Of a stretch of 64,000 bases of DNA, positions 19,223 through 27,607 are shown piece by piece (within the stretch, counting starts at the first letter, position 1; every line of letters begins with the position of its first letter). The notes below the pieces were generated by a model. The model made no database searches, had not been told where the DNA came from, and saw only the letters and a list, made by a program, of their open reading frames with translations. The DNA is from Roseiarcus sp050012775. GTDB lineage: Bacteria; Pseudomonadota; Alphaproteobacteria; Rhizobiales; Beijerinckiaceae. The DNA lies in the NCBI GenBank assembly GCA_050012775.1, contig JBEKGN010000001.1:62001-126000 (forward strand), in the 5' to 3' direction. Both the position numbers and the translations under genes were made by a program.

Positions 19223-19876
19223 ATGCCCCTTCGAACGATCCTCGGATTTGCGCTCGGCGCGCTGGCGCTCGCGTTTGCCGCGTCGGCCGGCGTCGCGCAA
19301 GGCGCGGGCGACTTCGATTTCTACGTCTTCGCCTTATCCTGGTCTCCCGGGTTCTGCGACACCGGCGGCGCCGACAAGTCGCCGGACCAATGCGCGAGCG
19401 GCGCGGGAAAGGGCTTCGTCGTGCATGGCCTATGGCCCGATCGCTCGTTCGGCCCGGATCCGCAGAATTGCCAATACGGCGTCTCGATCCCCGGCGGCGC
19501 GTTGCGGCTGACGGACGACGTCTATCCCGACGAGGGGCTCGCACGCTACGAATATCTCAAGCACGGGACGTGCACCGGCCTCGGCCCGGAGGATTATTTC
19601 AGCGCGGTGAAATCCCTGCGCGAGCAGATCGTGATTCCCGACATACTGAAGGCGCCGCGCCAGCAATTGACCCTGGCGCCGAACGATCTGGAGCAGGCTT
19701 TCATCGCCGCCAACGCCAATTTGCAGGCCGACGACATGGCGATCACCTGCCGAAACGGCGAACTCGTCGACGTGCGCATCTGCGTCTCCAAGGATCTGCG
19801 CGCCTTCGCCAATTGCCCGAAAGTGTCGGGCCACACTTGCCATGCGTCGTCGCTCGCCGTCGCGCCGATCCGTTGA
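19223..19876 (+). CDS. Ribonuclease T2 family protein, exported
   Basis: 217 aa. A signal peptide (LRTILGFALGALALAFAASA) precedes the mature enzyme. The two catalytic segments are present: FVVHGLWPD (first active-site His) and YEYLKHGTCTG (His and neighbouring Lys). Cysteines at the usual places support four disulfides. T2 enzymes cleave single-stranded RNA through 2',3'-cyclic phosphates in the periplasm or medium. The start ATG at 19223 is the only one before the signal peptide; the open frame continues far upstream but there it is antisense-like noise in the previous gene. Confidence 0.9.
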   Translation: MPLRTILGFALGALALAFAASAGVAQGAGDFDFYVFALSWSPGFCDTGGADKSPDQCASGAGKGFVVHGLWPDRSFGPDPQNCQYGVSIPGGALRLTDDVYPDEGLARYEYLKHGTCTGLGPEDYFSAVKSLREQIVIPDILKAPRQQLTLAPNDLEQAFIAANANLQADDMAITCRNGELVDVRICVSKDLRAFANCPKVSGHTCHASSLAVAPIR

Positions 19877-19900
19877 GCGCGCCATGATCGGCGCGGCGCG

Positions 19901-20764
19901 ATGAACTACCGCCATGCTTTTCACGCCGGCAATTTCGCCGATGTCTTCAAGCATGCGATCCTCGCGCGCATTCTCGTCTATCTCGCGCTGAAAGAGGCGC
20001 CGTTTCGCTTCATCGACACCCATGCGGGCGTCGGCCGCTACGATCTTTCGAGCGAGGAGGCGCGGCGTTCGCCGGAATGGCGCGACGGCGTGGCGAGGCT
20101 CATCAAGGCGCGCCCGCCGGCCCCCGTCGCCGCGCTGCTGGCGCCCTATCTCCAGGCGATCGGACCTTTCGACGCGGATGGGCGTCCGGCCTCCTATCCC
20201 GGCTCGCCGGCCCTCGCCCAGGCGCTGCTGCGGCCCCAGGACCGCATCGCTCTCTGCGAGGCGCACCCGGAGGAACGCGAGCGCCTCGTCGCCGCCCTGG
20301 GGCGCGACAGCCGCTTGTCGATCGTGGGGACCGACGGCTATGTCGCGCTCAACGCCTATATTCCGCCCAAGGAGCGGCGCGGCGTCGTTCTGATCGACCC
20401 GCCCTACGAAGCGCCTGACGAAAGCGAGCGCATAGAAGCGGCGCTCGCGCGCGCGCTTCCCAAATGGCCGCGCGGAACCTATGCGCTGTGGCGCCCGATC
20501 AAGGCGCCCCTCGACGACGCCCGCTTCCTCAATGCGATCGCCGCGCTCGGCGCGCCGAATATCCTGCGGCTCGAACTCGACATCGGCGCGGTCGCGCCGA
20601 GCGCGCATTCCCCGAGCCCGCTGAGCCGCACGGGGCTCCTCATCGTCAATCCGCCGTTCGGCCTGATCGACGAGGCGCGCGTCCTCATGCCGTGGTTGAC
20701 GAAGCTGTTGCGACGCGATGCGGGCGGCGGATTCGTCTGCGCCTGGCTGACGGCGCCCAAGTGA
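19901..20764 (+). CDS. rlmJ: 23S rRNA (adenine2030-N6)-methyltransferase
   Basis: 287 aa. The N-terminus MNYRHAFHAGNFADVFKHA is the RlmJ signature, and VLIDPPYEAPDE carries the DPPY catalytic motif of N6-adenine methyltransferases. The enzyme methylates A2030 of 23S rRNA with S-adenosylmethionine. Length and motif order fit the family throughout. It sits 24 bases after the RNase T2 gene. Its stop codon abuts a palindrome that belongs to the next gene's control region. Confidence 0.94.
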   Translation: MNYRHAFHAGNFADVFKHAILARILVYLALKEAPFRFIDTHAGVGRYDLSSEEARRSPEWRDGVARLIKARPPAPVAALLAPYLQAIGPFDADGRPASYPGSPALAQALLRPQDRIALCEAHPEERERLVAALGRDSRLSIVGTDGYVALNAYIPPKERRGVVLIDPPYEAPDESERIEAALARALPKWPRGTYALWRPIKAPLDDARFLNAIAALGAPNILRLELDIGAVAPSAHSPSPLSRTGLLIVNPPFGLIDEARVLMPWLTKLLRRDAGGGFVCAWLTAPK

Positions 20765-20819
20765 TTTCGCGAAATGATTTCGCGTTGCCTCACGGCGGCG
20801 GATCGGTTTATATGTAAAC
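20764..20819 (+). promoter_or_regulatory. Promoter region with two palindromes before the nitronate monooxygenase gene
   Basis: A perfect 12-base palindrome ATTTCGCGAAAT (20764-20775) is followed by a half copy ATTTCGCG (20777-20784). Then TTGCCT (20785-20790) and TATATG (20809-20814) form a possible -35/-10 pair 18 bases apart. The -10 is inside GTTTATATGTAAAC (20806-20819), 12 of 14 bases palindromic. The set suggests regulated transcription of the downstream gene; the regulator is not identified. Confidence 0.45.
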
Positions 20820-20838
20820 AAAATAGGGGAAGCGAACC

Positions 20839-21807
20839 ATGACGTTGCCGAACGCCTTGCGGGGGAAGCTGCGATTGCCGGTGATCGGCGCTCCGTTGTT
20901 CATCATCTCGCACCCCGAACTGGTGATCGCGCAATGCAAGGCGGGGATCGTCGGCTCGTTTCCCGCGCTCAACGCGCGCCCGCTCAGCCAACTCGACGAA
21001 TGGCTGCATGAAATCACCGAGACGCTCGCCGCGCACGATCGCGCCCATCCCGAGAGCCCCGCCGCGCCGTTCGCGGTCAATCAGATCGTGCACAAGTCGA
21101 ACGTCCGGCTCGAACAAGACATGGAATTGGCGGTGAAGTGGAAGGCGCCGATCGTCATCACTTCGCTGGGCGCGCGCGAGGACGTCAATATCGCCGTCCA
21201 TTCCTATGGCGGCGTCACCTTCCACGACATCATCAACGTCCGCTTCGCCCACAAGGCGGTCGAGAAGGGCGCCGACGGGCTGATCGCGGTCGCCGCCGGC
21301 GCGGGCGGCCACGCCGGCCCGTTCTCGCCTTTCGCGCTGGTGCAGGAGATCCGCGAATGGTTCGACGGCCCGCTCGCGCTCTCCGGCGCGATCGCCAACG
21401 GCGGCTCGGTCCTCGCCGCTGAGGCGATGGGCGCGGACCTCGCCTATATCGGCTCGGCCTTCATCGCCACCAGAGAAGCGCGCGCGATCGAGGCTTACAA
21501 GCAGGCGATCGTCGACGGCGCGGCCGAGGACATCGTCGGTTCCAGCCTGTTCACCGGCATCTTCGGCAACTACCTCCGGCCCTCGATCGTCAAGGCGGGG
21601 CTCGATCCGGACAACCTGCCCAAGGGCGACGTGAAGACCATGAACTTCGGCTCGGGCGGCGGCTCGGACGCGAAAGTTTGGCGCGACATCTGGGGCTCGG
21701 GCCAAGGCATCGGCGCCGTCAAGGCGGTGACGCCCGTCGCCGAACTCGTCGCGCGCCTCGCCAGGGAATATGCCGAGGCGAAGGCGCGCATCTGCGCGTC
21801 GGCGTGA
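20839..21807 (+). CDS. Nitronate monooxygenase (2-nitropropane dioxygenase family)
   Basis: 322 aa FMN-dependent TIM-barrel enzyme. It shows LPVIGAPLFIISHPELV near the start, GIVGSFPALNARP, and the GAGGHAGPFSPFALVQEI flavin region with the conserved His. AIANGGSVLAAEAMGADLAYIGSAFIATREA forms the phosphate-binding end. These enzymes oxidise alkyl nitronates such as propionate 3-nitronate to aldehydes, detoxifying plant and fungal nitro compounds. The gene has its own promoter region with palindromes. A GGGGAAG site precedes the ATG. Confidence 0.9.
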   Translation: MTLPNALRGKLRLPVIGAPLFIISHPELVIAQCKAGIVGSFPALNARPLSQLDEWLHEITETLAAHDRAHPESPAAPFAVNQIVHKSNVRLEQDMELAVKWKAPIVITSLGAREDVNIAVHSYGGVTFHDIINVRFAHKAVEKGADGLIAVAAGAGGHAGPFSPFALVQEIREWFDGPLALSGAIANGGSVLAAEAMGADLAYIGSAFIATREARAIEAYKQAIVDGAAEDIVGSSLFTGIFGNYLRPSIVKAGLDPDNLPKGDVKTMNFGSGGGSDAKVWRDIWGSGQGIGAVKAVTPVAELVARLAREYAEAKARICASA

Positions 21808-21984
21808 GCCGAGCGCGAGCGGCTGGTCGGCGCCGGCGAGAGACGGCGCGGAATATGGGCGCTAGCTGCGTGCGAGTGGCGGCAAACGGTGGAAGGTGGC
21901 ACTTCGTTTTTTCCGACCAACAGTTGCAATACGCTCAAGTGGCAAAACGCGTAACTTAAGGTGGACCGATTCAAAGAGGGCGGA

Positions 21985-22101
21985 TCAGCGTCCGAAGCCC
22001 TTGACTTCGGTAATTGTCAGGCCATGAACGCCAACCGCGATCAATGCGTCGCGCGCGTCGTCCAACAGGAAAGGATTGATCATCGTCGTCACGAGCTTCA
22101 T
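21985..22101 (-). pseudogene. Truncated PII (GlnB/GlnK) N-terminus
   Basis: A 38-codon frame starts MKLVTTMINPFLLDDARD and ends TVTEVKGFGR-like (here TITEVKGFGR) then TGA. This is the N-terminal third of a nitrogen-regulatory PII protein, which normally is 112 residues and continues into the T-loop with its uridylylated Tyr51. After the stop the DNA no longer resembles PII in any frame. There is no internal disruption in the retained part, so the break looks like a deletion or insertion endpoint. Without the T-loop and the ATP and 2-oxoglutarate sites it cannot work as a normal PII. Confidence 0.8.
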
Positions 22102-22234
22102 TTGCGTTCCAGGATAGGAAGATTTAGGCGATTTTGACTTAGACAGCGGAAGTTATCAGCTTACCCGGCCGTAGATTGGTTGGGAAGATGGCTTCGTCGC
22201 CCGGGAATGATTTGGCGATGCTCGCGTCGTCTGG

Positions 22235-24748
22235 CTAATTGGCGCGGTCGTTCACCCCACGCAAGGCGGCCAGCAGATTTTCCAGTGAAAATGGGCGATA
22301 GATGAATTTGACGACATGATTGCCGGGCGGCGTTTCGACGCCGCGAAACAGCAGATTTGCGCGGAGAAGCGGCTTGCGCTCGCCGTCGACAAAGACTTGC
22401 CATCCCGGATAGAACAGGTCATGCAGAACCACCACAGCGGTTCGGTCGGCGGTAACTTCAAGCGTCACGTCGTTGTCATGATAAGACAGGATCGACACCT
22501 TTTCCGGCGTCGCGCCGATCTGCGGGTCGCCAACGCGTCCGGCGCCCGCTTCGCCGGGCGATGGTTTGTGGATTCGGGAGACCGCAGCGGAAACTTCGCC
22601 GATATCCGCCGGGTCGACCAATGCTTGGCGCGCCATGTCGAAGTCCGGTAGGGCGCCAGCGTTGAGCACGGCATTGGTGTCGGCGGGCATAATGGCATTG
22701 GCGATATAGGCGCGCGGCGCCGCGCGGCCAAGGCGGTAAATGAAAATCTTGTCTCCCGCAAAAACCTGCGTCGCCGACGGCCGGGGAAACCTGCGAGGCG
22801 TGCGTGCCATTGGTTCATCGAGCACGAGATATTCCAGCCCGAGCAGGTTGGCCAGTTTGCCGCCATAGCTGCGGAACGTTCCCGGAAAATGACGCAGATT
22901 GATATCGCCGGCGTTGTCCCCCGGACCCACCAGCCGCTCGTAATCCGCGATGCGCAGCGGATTATAGCCCAGACTGTTTTCGAACCCGTAGACCATGGAG
23001 GCGTTTTGCCAGGGGCCGTCGAGACCGAGAATTTCGACGCGCGGGCGCCCACCTGCCGCCCGGCGCGCGGCGATTTCGCGCGTCAGAAAATCGAGGCCCG
23101 CCTGTTCGGACGACGACGGCGCCTGGAGCACGGAATAATGTTCGAGCGGTTCGGCATTGAGCGACGAGGTCGCATTGCGCCAGATGAGCTGGGCGCCGGT
23201 GGCGACGACGAGAAGAGTCGCGGCCAGAACCCGATTATGCGGGGCTCGCAACTTGGCCAGCACGGCGACGCAGGCGCCATACCAGAGCGCGGACAGGGCG
23301 ACCGCTTCCAACGAATCCGCCAAGCGGCCCTGCAACCACGAAAAATGCAGACCGGCAATCAGGAGCGAAACCACCGCCACGCCAGCGAGATGCGGCAGCG
23401 CATGGCCGATCCGCCGCGGCAGACGCTGAAAAGGGCGCGGCAAACCATCGGCGATATAGCGGTCGAGCAGATAGCCGGACAGAAACGCGAGGCTGACATT
23501 CAGGAGGAACGTGGCGTCAGCCGGGCGGCGATAGAGTTTTACTCCGGGCAGATGGTGGTAGATCAGGGAAAAGAACGGAGTGTAATGGCCGACGGCATAA
23601 AGCGCCGAGAAAACGAAGGCGGCGAGGAAAAACCGCGCGCCGCGCAGAAACAGGCGTCCGCCGCCAAGTCCGTGCCATAAAATCAAAAGGATCGGCAAGC
23701 TGCCGATATAGAGATAGTCAATGCACCGGTCGGTATAATCCGGGTCGAGGCGGGCCATGACGTGGGAGCCAGGGCCCCAGTAATCGTAATTCCAGTCGAT
23801 CGAACCGAAGAAGTCGGGCGCCAGCAGTGTGATAAGATTCACCGGATTCAACGAACCGGCGACCGCGGTCGCGTAACCAATGCTCGGTCGGTTGGAGCCG
23901 CCGAGGAACTGCATCGTCAACAGCACCGGGACCACCAGAATGGCGCCTCCGACGATCGCGGCGATAAGCAAGGGCGCCCAGCGTTCCTTCAAATAAGCGA
24001 ACGGACGTCCGCTGCGTCCTCCATGCCAAAAAACGTTGGCGACCAGAAACACGCAAAACAGGTAAGCGACCTGATCGCGACCCAAGGCCATCATGGCGGC
24101 GCAAAAGCCGAACACGACGCCTGCACGCCGGGAATTGTGCGCCAGCATAACTTCGAGCGACCAGAAAGCCAGCGGAAACCAGCCATAGGAAATGATCATG
24201 CCCGTATGTTGCAGGCGCGCGGAGGCTGAGCCGCCAAACATATAGATCAGAGCGGCGAGCACCGCCGCGGCGGGCGCCCAGCCGCGCCGACGAGAAAGCC
24301 CGACGATTCCCAAGCTTCCCGCCGCCAGATGGGCGAAAATCACGAGATCGAAGGTCGCCATCGTCGCCTTAGGGTCCAGTAGCGCGAAAAGGCCCATAGT
24401 CGGCGTGAACAACAGAGATTGCGGATCGGCAGCGGTCGGATGTCCGCCGAAATGGTAGGGATTCCACAACGGGATCTCGCCGTGCTGCAAAGCCTCGGCC
24501 AAAAATCGGAACATAGGATAGAAATGATTTTTCGAATCCCAGGGCACGACTGCGCCGGTCAAAATCCAGCGGGATGCGGCGGCGACGGCGAAAAATGCGA
24601 GAGCCGCGCATGCGCGCAGGGTCTGCGCGCGCGTCCAGACGTGCAGACCGATCCCTTCGATCCGGTGTTGACCAAAATGCGGAGCGACGAATGGCGGCGC
24701 GCCAGCAAGGGTTGAGGCCGGGGTCGTGTTAGCGTTGGTCAGCGACAT
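22235..24748 (-). CDS. YfhO-like multi-spanning membrane protein
   Basis: 837 aa. The first ~500 residues hold about a dozen hydrophobic helices with the YfhO-type signature: an early WDSKNHFYPMFRFLAEAL then GEIPLWNPYHFGGHPTAADPQS, i.e. a luminal loop with Asp and aromatic residues as in GT-C glycosyltransferases. A soluble C-terminal part (NASMVYGFENSLGYNPLRIADY and later LHDLFYPGWQVFVDGERKPLLRAN) follows. YfhO proteins in Gram-positives glycosylate lipoteichoic acid; in Gram-negatives the role is unknown. G+C is lower than in neighbours. It stands alone, with no sugar-nucleotide genes near. Confidence 0.8.
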   Translation of the reverse strand: MSLTNANTTPASTLAGAPPFVAPHFGQHRIEGIGLHVWTRAQTLRACAALAFFAVAAASRWILTGAVVPWDSKNHFYPMFRFLAEALQHGEIPLWNPYHFGGHPTAADPQSLLFTPTMGLFALLDPKATMATFDLVIFAHLAAGSLGIVGLSRRRGWAPAAAVLAALIYMFGGSASARLQHTGMIISYGWFPLAFWSLEVMLAHNSRRAGVVFGFCAAMMALGRDQVAYLFCVFLVANVFWHGGRSGRPFAYLKERWAPLLIAAIVGGAILVVPVLLTMQFLGGSNRPSIGYATAVAGSLNPVNLITLLAPDFFGSIDWNYDYWGPGSHVMARLDPDYTDRCIDYLYIGSLPILLILWHGLGGGRLFLRGARFFLAAFVFSALYAVGHYTPFFSLIYHHLPGVKLYRRPADATFLLNVSLAFLSGYLLDRYIADGLPRPFQRLPRRIGHALPHLAGVAVVSLLIAGLHFSWLQGRLADSLEAVALSALWYGACVAVLAKLRAPHNRVLAATLLVVATGAQLIWRNATSSLNAEPLEHYSVLQAPSSSEQAGLDFLTREIAARRAAGGRPRVEILGLDGPWQNASMVYGFENSLGYNPLRIADYERLVGPGDNAGDINLRHFPGTFRSYGGKLANLLGLEYLVLDEPMARTPRRFPRPSATQVFAGDKIFIYRLGRAAPRAYIANAIMPADTNAVLNAGALPDFDMARQALVDPADIGEVSAAVSRIHKPSPGEAGAGRVGDPQIGATPEKVSILSYHDNDVTLEVTADRTAVVVLHDLFYPGWQVFVDGERKPLLRANLLFRGVETPPGNHVVKFIYRPFSLENLLAALRGVNDRAN

Positions 24749-25055
24749 TTATTGAGCTCTTGCCGGGACGAAGTGTTTTGACTGCCGTTGGCGCTATCGC
24801 ATTTTTTGCTCCGGCCACGGTAGAGCCCATTTCCTGCGCAAGACGATTTTTTCAAGGCCGACCCGGAATTTTTGTCGAAGTCACGGCGAAATCGTCATGA
24901 GGCTTCGCTGCGATCGAACAAAGGTGTGTTCCCGGTCGGAAATGGCGGCCGCGGGCTTCTTTGAATGGCGCCGCGATCGACCGCTATTTGTCGACAGCCG
25001 AAATATCGAACTGACCCGCCAGCGAGAGATTGGCGACCTTGACATTTCCGGCAAA
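24749..25055. other. Lower-GC intergenic stretch, no gene recognised
   Basis: Short open frames exist on both strands but none has a family-like sequence or a convincing ribosome site. The base composition is more AT-rich than the rest of the window, with T-runs around 24800-24860. It may hold the promoter of the leftward YfhO-like gene. Confidence 0.5.
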
Positions 25056-25072
25056 AGTGCAATCGTTGCACT
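25056..25072. promoter_or_regulatory. Perfect palindrome before the DUF4160/DUF2442-HTH pair
   Basis: AGTGCAA (25056-25062) and TTGCACT (25066-25072) are exact inverted arms around TCG. A consensus -35 hexamer TTGACA lies 12 bases upstream (25039-25044), but no good -10 is seen at the right distance. The site is 21 bases before the first ATG. It is a likely operator for the HTH protein encoded by the pair. Confidence 0.5.
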
Positions 25073-25092
25073 ATGCCGTTCGATGAATTCGC

Positions 25093-25324
25093 ATGCCCGT
25101 GTTGCGGCGCTTCGGCTCCGTCGGCGTCCGCATGTACGCTGACGACCACCGGCCGCCGCACTTCCACATTGTCGAGTCCGACTTTCATGCGCCCGTGCGG
25201 ATTTCGGACTTGACGCTGATTGCGGGCGATGCGCCCGAACGAAATCGCCGAGGCGCTGGCATGGGCGCAGGCTCGTCAGGAAATGCTCGCCCTCAAGTGA
25301 GCGGAACTCAACGAGCGAGGTTGA
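25093..25324 (+). pseudogene. DUF4160 protein gene, frameshifted and with a premature stop
   Basis: The start MPVLRRFGSVGVRMYADDHRPPHFHI is the DUF4160 signature. Around 25232-25240 the similarity moves to the next frame, where NEIAEALAWAQARQEMLALK continues as expected. It then meets TGA at 25298 where relatives have Trp, followed by AELNERG and the natural stop at 25322. So two lesions, a frameshift and a nonsense change, separate the domain from its end. The original stop overlaps the TTG start of the next gene as TTGA. DUF4160 and DUF2442 genes commonly occur as pairs and are suspected toxin-antitoxin-like modules. Confidence 0.75.
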
Positions 25325-25767
25325 CCATCCCGAAGAAGAATTTGCCACGCATCGTCGCCGTGGCGGCCGACAAGAAGCCTTTGACCTTACGCATCCAGTG
25401 GGACAGAGCGGAGGAAAGCCGCGTCGACGTGTCGGGTCTCATTGAGACCTTCCGCGTCTATGAGCCGTTGCGCCGCTCGCCGAATATGTTCGCTCGCGTG
25501 CGCGTTGGCGAACACGGAACGGACGTCGTGTGGTCTGACGAGATCGATATGCCGGCCGATACGCTATGGCGGCTCGCGCAAGAGCAGACGGGCCTCACCA
25601 TGTCGGCGGACGCGTTTAAGCACTGGCGCGAACGCAAGGCCTATACGCTGGACGCCGCCGCTCGCGCGCTTGGCGTCAGCCGTCGCATGGTGGCCTATTA
25701 CGAACAGGGCGCCAAGCCAATTCCCCGCGTCGTTGCGCTCGCCACGCGCGCGCTCGAATTGGCGTGA
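25321..25767 (+). CDS. DUF2442 domain protein with C-terminal HTH
   Basis: 148 aa from a TTG that overlaps the ancestral stop of the DUF4160 gene. The first half is a DUF2442-type beta-rich domain (LTLRIQWDRAEESRVDVSGLIE, VYEPLRRSPNMFARVRVGEHG, DVVWSDEIDMPADTLW). The end is a helix-turn-helix (YTLDAAARALGVSRRMVAYYEQG). It probably binds DNA and represses its own operon. Because of the frameshift upstream, this frame is now also continuous with the DUF4160 start at 25093, so a 224-residue chimera could be made. Which start is used cannot be told from sequence. Confidence 0.75.
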   Translation: MTIPKKNLPRIVAVAADKKPLTLRIQWDRAEESRVDVSGLIETFRVYEPLRRSPNMFARVRVGEHGTDVVWSDEIDMPADTLWRLAQEQTGLTMSADAFKHWRERKAYTLDAAARALGVSRRMVAYYEQGAKPIPRVVALATRALELA

Positions 25768-26047
25768 GCGCGCGAGCCCGTCATAACCGCTCGACGAAGC
25801 TCTTGCGGCGCCCTTCGCCGGCGCCGCGGCGGAGTCAAGCGCGGCGTTCCGATCGAGGCGCAAAAATATTTTCGCTCGGGTATTGCGGGGACAATCGCCC
25901 GCCCGCGCCTTGAGCGCGCTCGCCTCGCCCGGCGATCCGTGACAGAAAGCTTTTTCCGGCCGGTCGACGCGCGTATTTTGGCGTCCGAGTCGAGTCGCGT
26001 TTCGCGTTCGCTTCCAACCCTTCAAACAGAACCGCTCGAAGAAGCCC

Positions 26048-27547
26048 ATGGCGACCGTTGAACAATTCCCGGGCCGGCTTGCCGCCATCCCCAATCCTTC
26101 CGAACCCGCCTACCGCGCGCCGCCCCTCAACATCGAAGCCGAGCAGGCGCTGCTCGGCGCCATTCTCGTCAACAACGACGCCTTCGACCGCGTCTCCGAC
26201 TTTCTCAAGGCGGAGCATTTCGTCGAAGAGATTCATCGCCGCATTTACGAGATCGCGGGCTCGCTGATCCGCGCGGGCAAGCTCGCTTCGCCGATCACGC
26301 TGAAGACGTTCCTGGGCGAGCACGACCTCGGCGGCGTCAGCGTGCCGCAATACCTCGCGCGTCTCGCCGCCGAGGCGACGACGATCATCAACGCCAACGA
26401 TTACGGCCGCACGATCCACGACCTGGCGGTGCGGCGCGAGTTGATCCGGATCGGCGAGGACGTCGTCAACGTCGCCTACGACGCTCCGGTCGATTCGACC
26501 CCGCGCGACCAGATCGAGGAGGCCGAGCGCCGCCTCTACCAGATCGCCGAGGGCGGGCGCTACGACGGCGGCTTCCAGCGCTTTTCGGACGCGCTGAAGA
26601 TCGCCGTCGACATGGCCGCCAAGGCCTATGAACGCGACGGCAATCTGAGCGGCGTCGCCACCGGCCTCTCCGATCTCGACCGCTATATGGGCGGCTTGCA
26701 GGCCTCGGACCTCGTCATCCTCGCGGGCCGCCCGGGCATGGGCAAGACGGCGCTCGCCACCAACATCGCCTTCAACATCGCCAAGGCCTATCGCGGCGAA
26801 ACGCGCGCCGACGGCGGCCAGCAGACGGTCGACGGCGGCATCGTCGGCTTCTTCTCGCTGGAAATGTCGGCCGAGCAATTGGCGACCCGCATCATCGCGG
26901 AGCAGTCGGGCGTCGCGTCGTACAAGATTCGCCGCGGCGACATCACCGAGACCGATTTCCATCACGTCGCCGAGGCGGTGCGCGAGATGCAGTCGATCCC
27001 GTTCTTCATCGACCAGACCGGCGGCATTTCGATCGCCCAGCTCACCGCGCGCGCGCGGCGCCTGAAGCGCCAGCGCGGGCTCGACCTGCTGGTCATCGAC
27101 TATATTCAATTGCTGTCCGGCTCCAAGACGCGCGGCGACAACCGCGTGCAGGAGCTGACCGAAATCACCACCGGCCTCAAGGCGCTCGCCAAGGAGCTGA
27201 ACGTGCCGATCCTGGCGCTTTCCCAGCTCTCGCGCCAGGTCGAGCAGCGCGACGACAAACGCCCGCAGCTGTCGGACCTACGCGAATCCGGATCGATCGA
27301 GCAGGACGCCGACGTCGTGCTGTTCGTCTATCGCGAGGAATATTACCTCAAGAACAAGGAGCCCCGCCCCGGCTCGGAAGAGCACGTCGCGTGGATGAAC
27401 GAAATGGAGCGCGCGCACGGCCGCGCCGAGGTGATCATCGGCAAGCAGCGCCATGGGCCGACGGGCATGGTGGAATTGCAATTCGAGGCCGAACTGACGC
27501 GCTTCGGCAACCTCGCGCGCGAGGAGGCGATGCCGGAGATAAGGTGA
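26048..27547 (+). CDS. dnaB: Replicative DNA helicase
   Basis: 499 aa. The N-terminal domain (PPLNIEAEQALLGAILVNND) is followed by the RecA-like ATPase with Walker A GRPGMGKTALATN, FFSLEMSAEQLATR and Walker B LLVIDYIQLLSG, then LSQLSRQVEQR and DLRESGSIEQDADVV. The hexamer unwinds DNA at the replication fork. An insertion between the Walker A region and FFSLEMS (ETRADGGQQTVDGG) is typical of alphaproteobacteria. The gene is preceded by 280 bases without a clear gene, partly AT-rich near 25860. Confidence 0.96.
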   Translation: MATVEQFPGRLAAIPNPSEPAYRAPPLNIEAEQALLGAILVNNDAFDRVSDFLKAEHFVEEIHRRIYEIAGSLIRAGKLASPITLKTFLGEHDLGGVSVPQYLARLAAEATTIINANDYGRTIHDLAVRRELIRIGEDVVNVAYDAPVDSTPRDQIEEAERRLYQIAEGGRYDGGFQRFSDALKIAVDMAAKAYERDGNLSGVATGLSDLDRYMGGLQASDLVILAGRPGMGKTALATNIAFNIAKAYRGETRADGGQQTVDGGIVGFFSLEMSAEQLATRIIAEQSGVASYKIRRGDITETDFHHVAEAVREMQSIPFFIDQTGGISIAQLTARARRLKRQRGLDLLVIDYIQLLSGSKTRGDNRVQELTEITTGLKALAKELNVPILALSQLSRQVEQRDDKRPQLSDLRESGSIEQDADVVLFVYREEYYLKNKEPRPGSEEHVAWMNEMERAHGRAEVIIGKQRHGPTGMVELQFEAELTRFGNLAREEAMPEIR

Positions 27548-27607
27548 GAGGGGCGCGCCCCACGCCCGCTCGCGAGCCCGCCTACCCTGTGACGCCGGCG
27601 GATCGGC

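Noticed and set aside
25039..25067. TTGACA as a full promoter for the DUF4160 operon
   Set aside because: The -35 is consensus but no -10 fits at the right distance; only the palindrome is kept as a feature.
24895..25188. Leftward 97-codon ORF before DUF4160
   Set aside because: It overlaps the DUF4160 start, has mixed composition and no family-like sequence.
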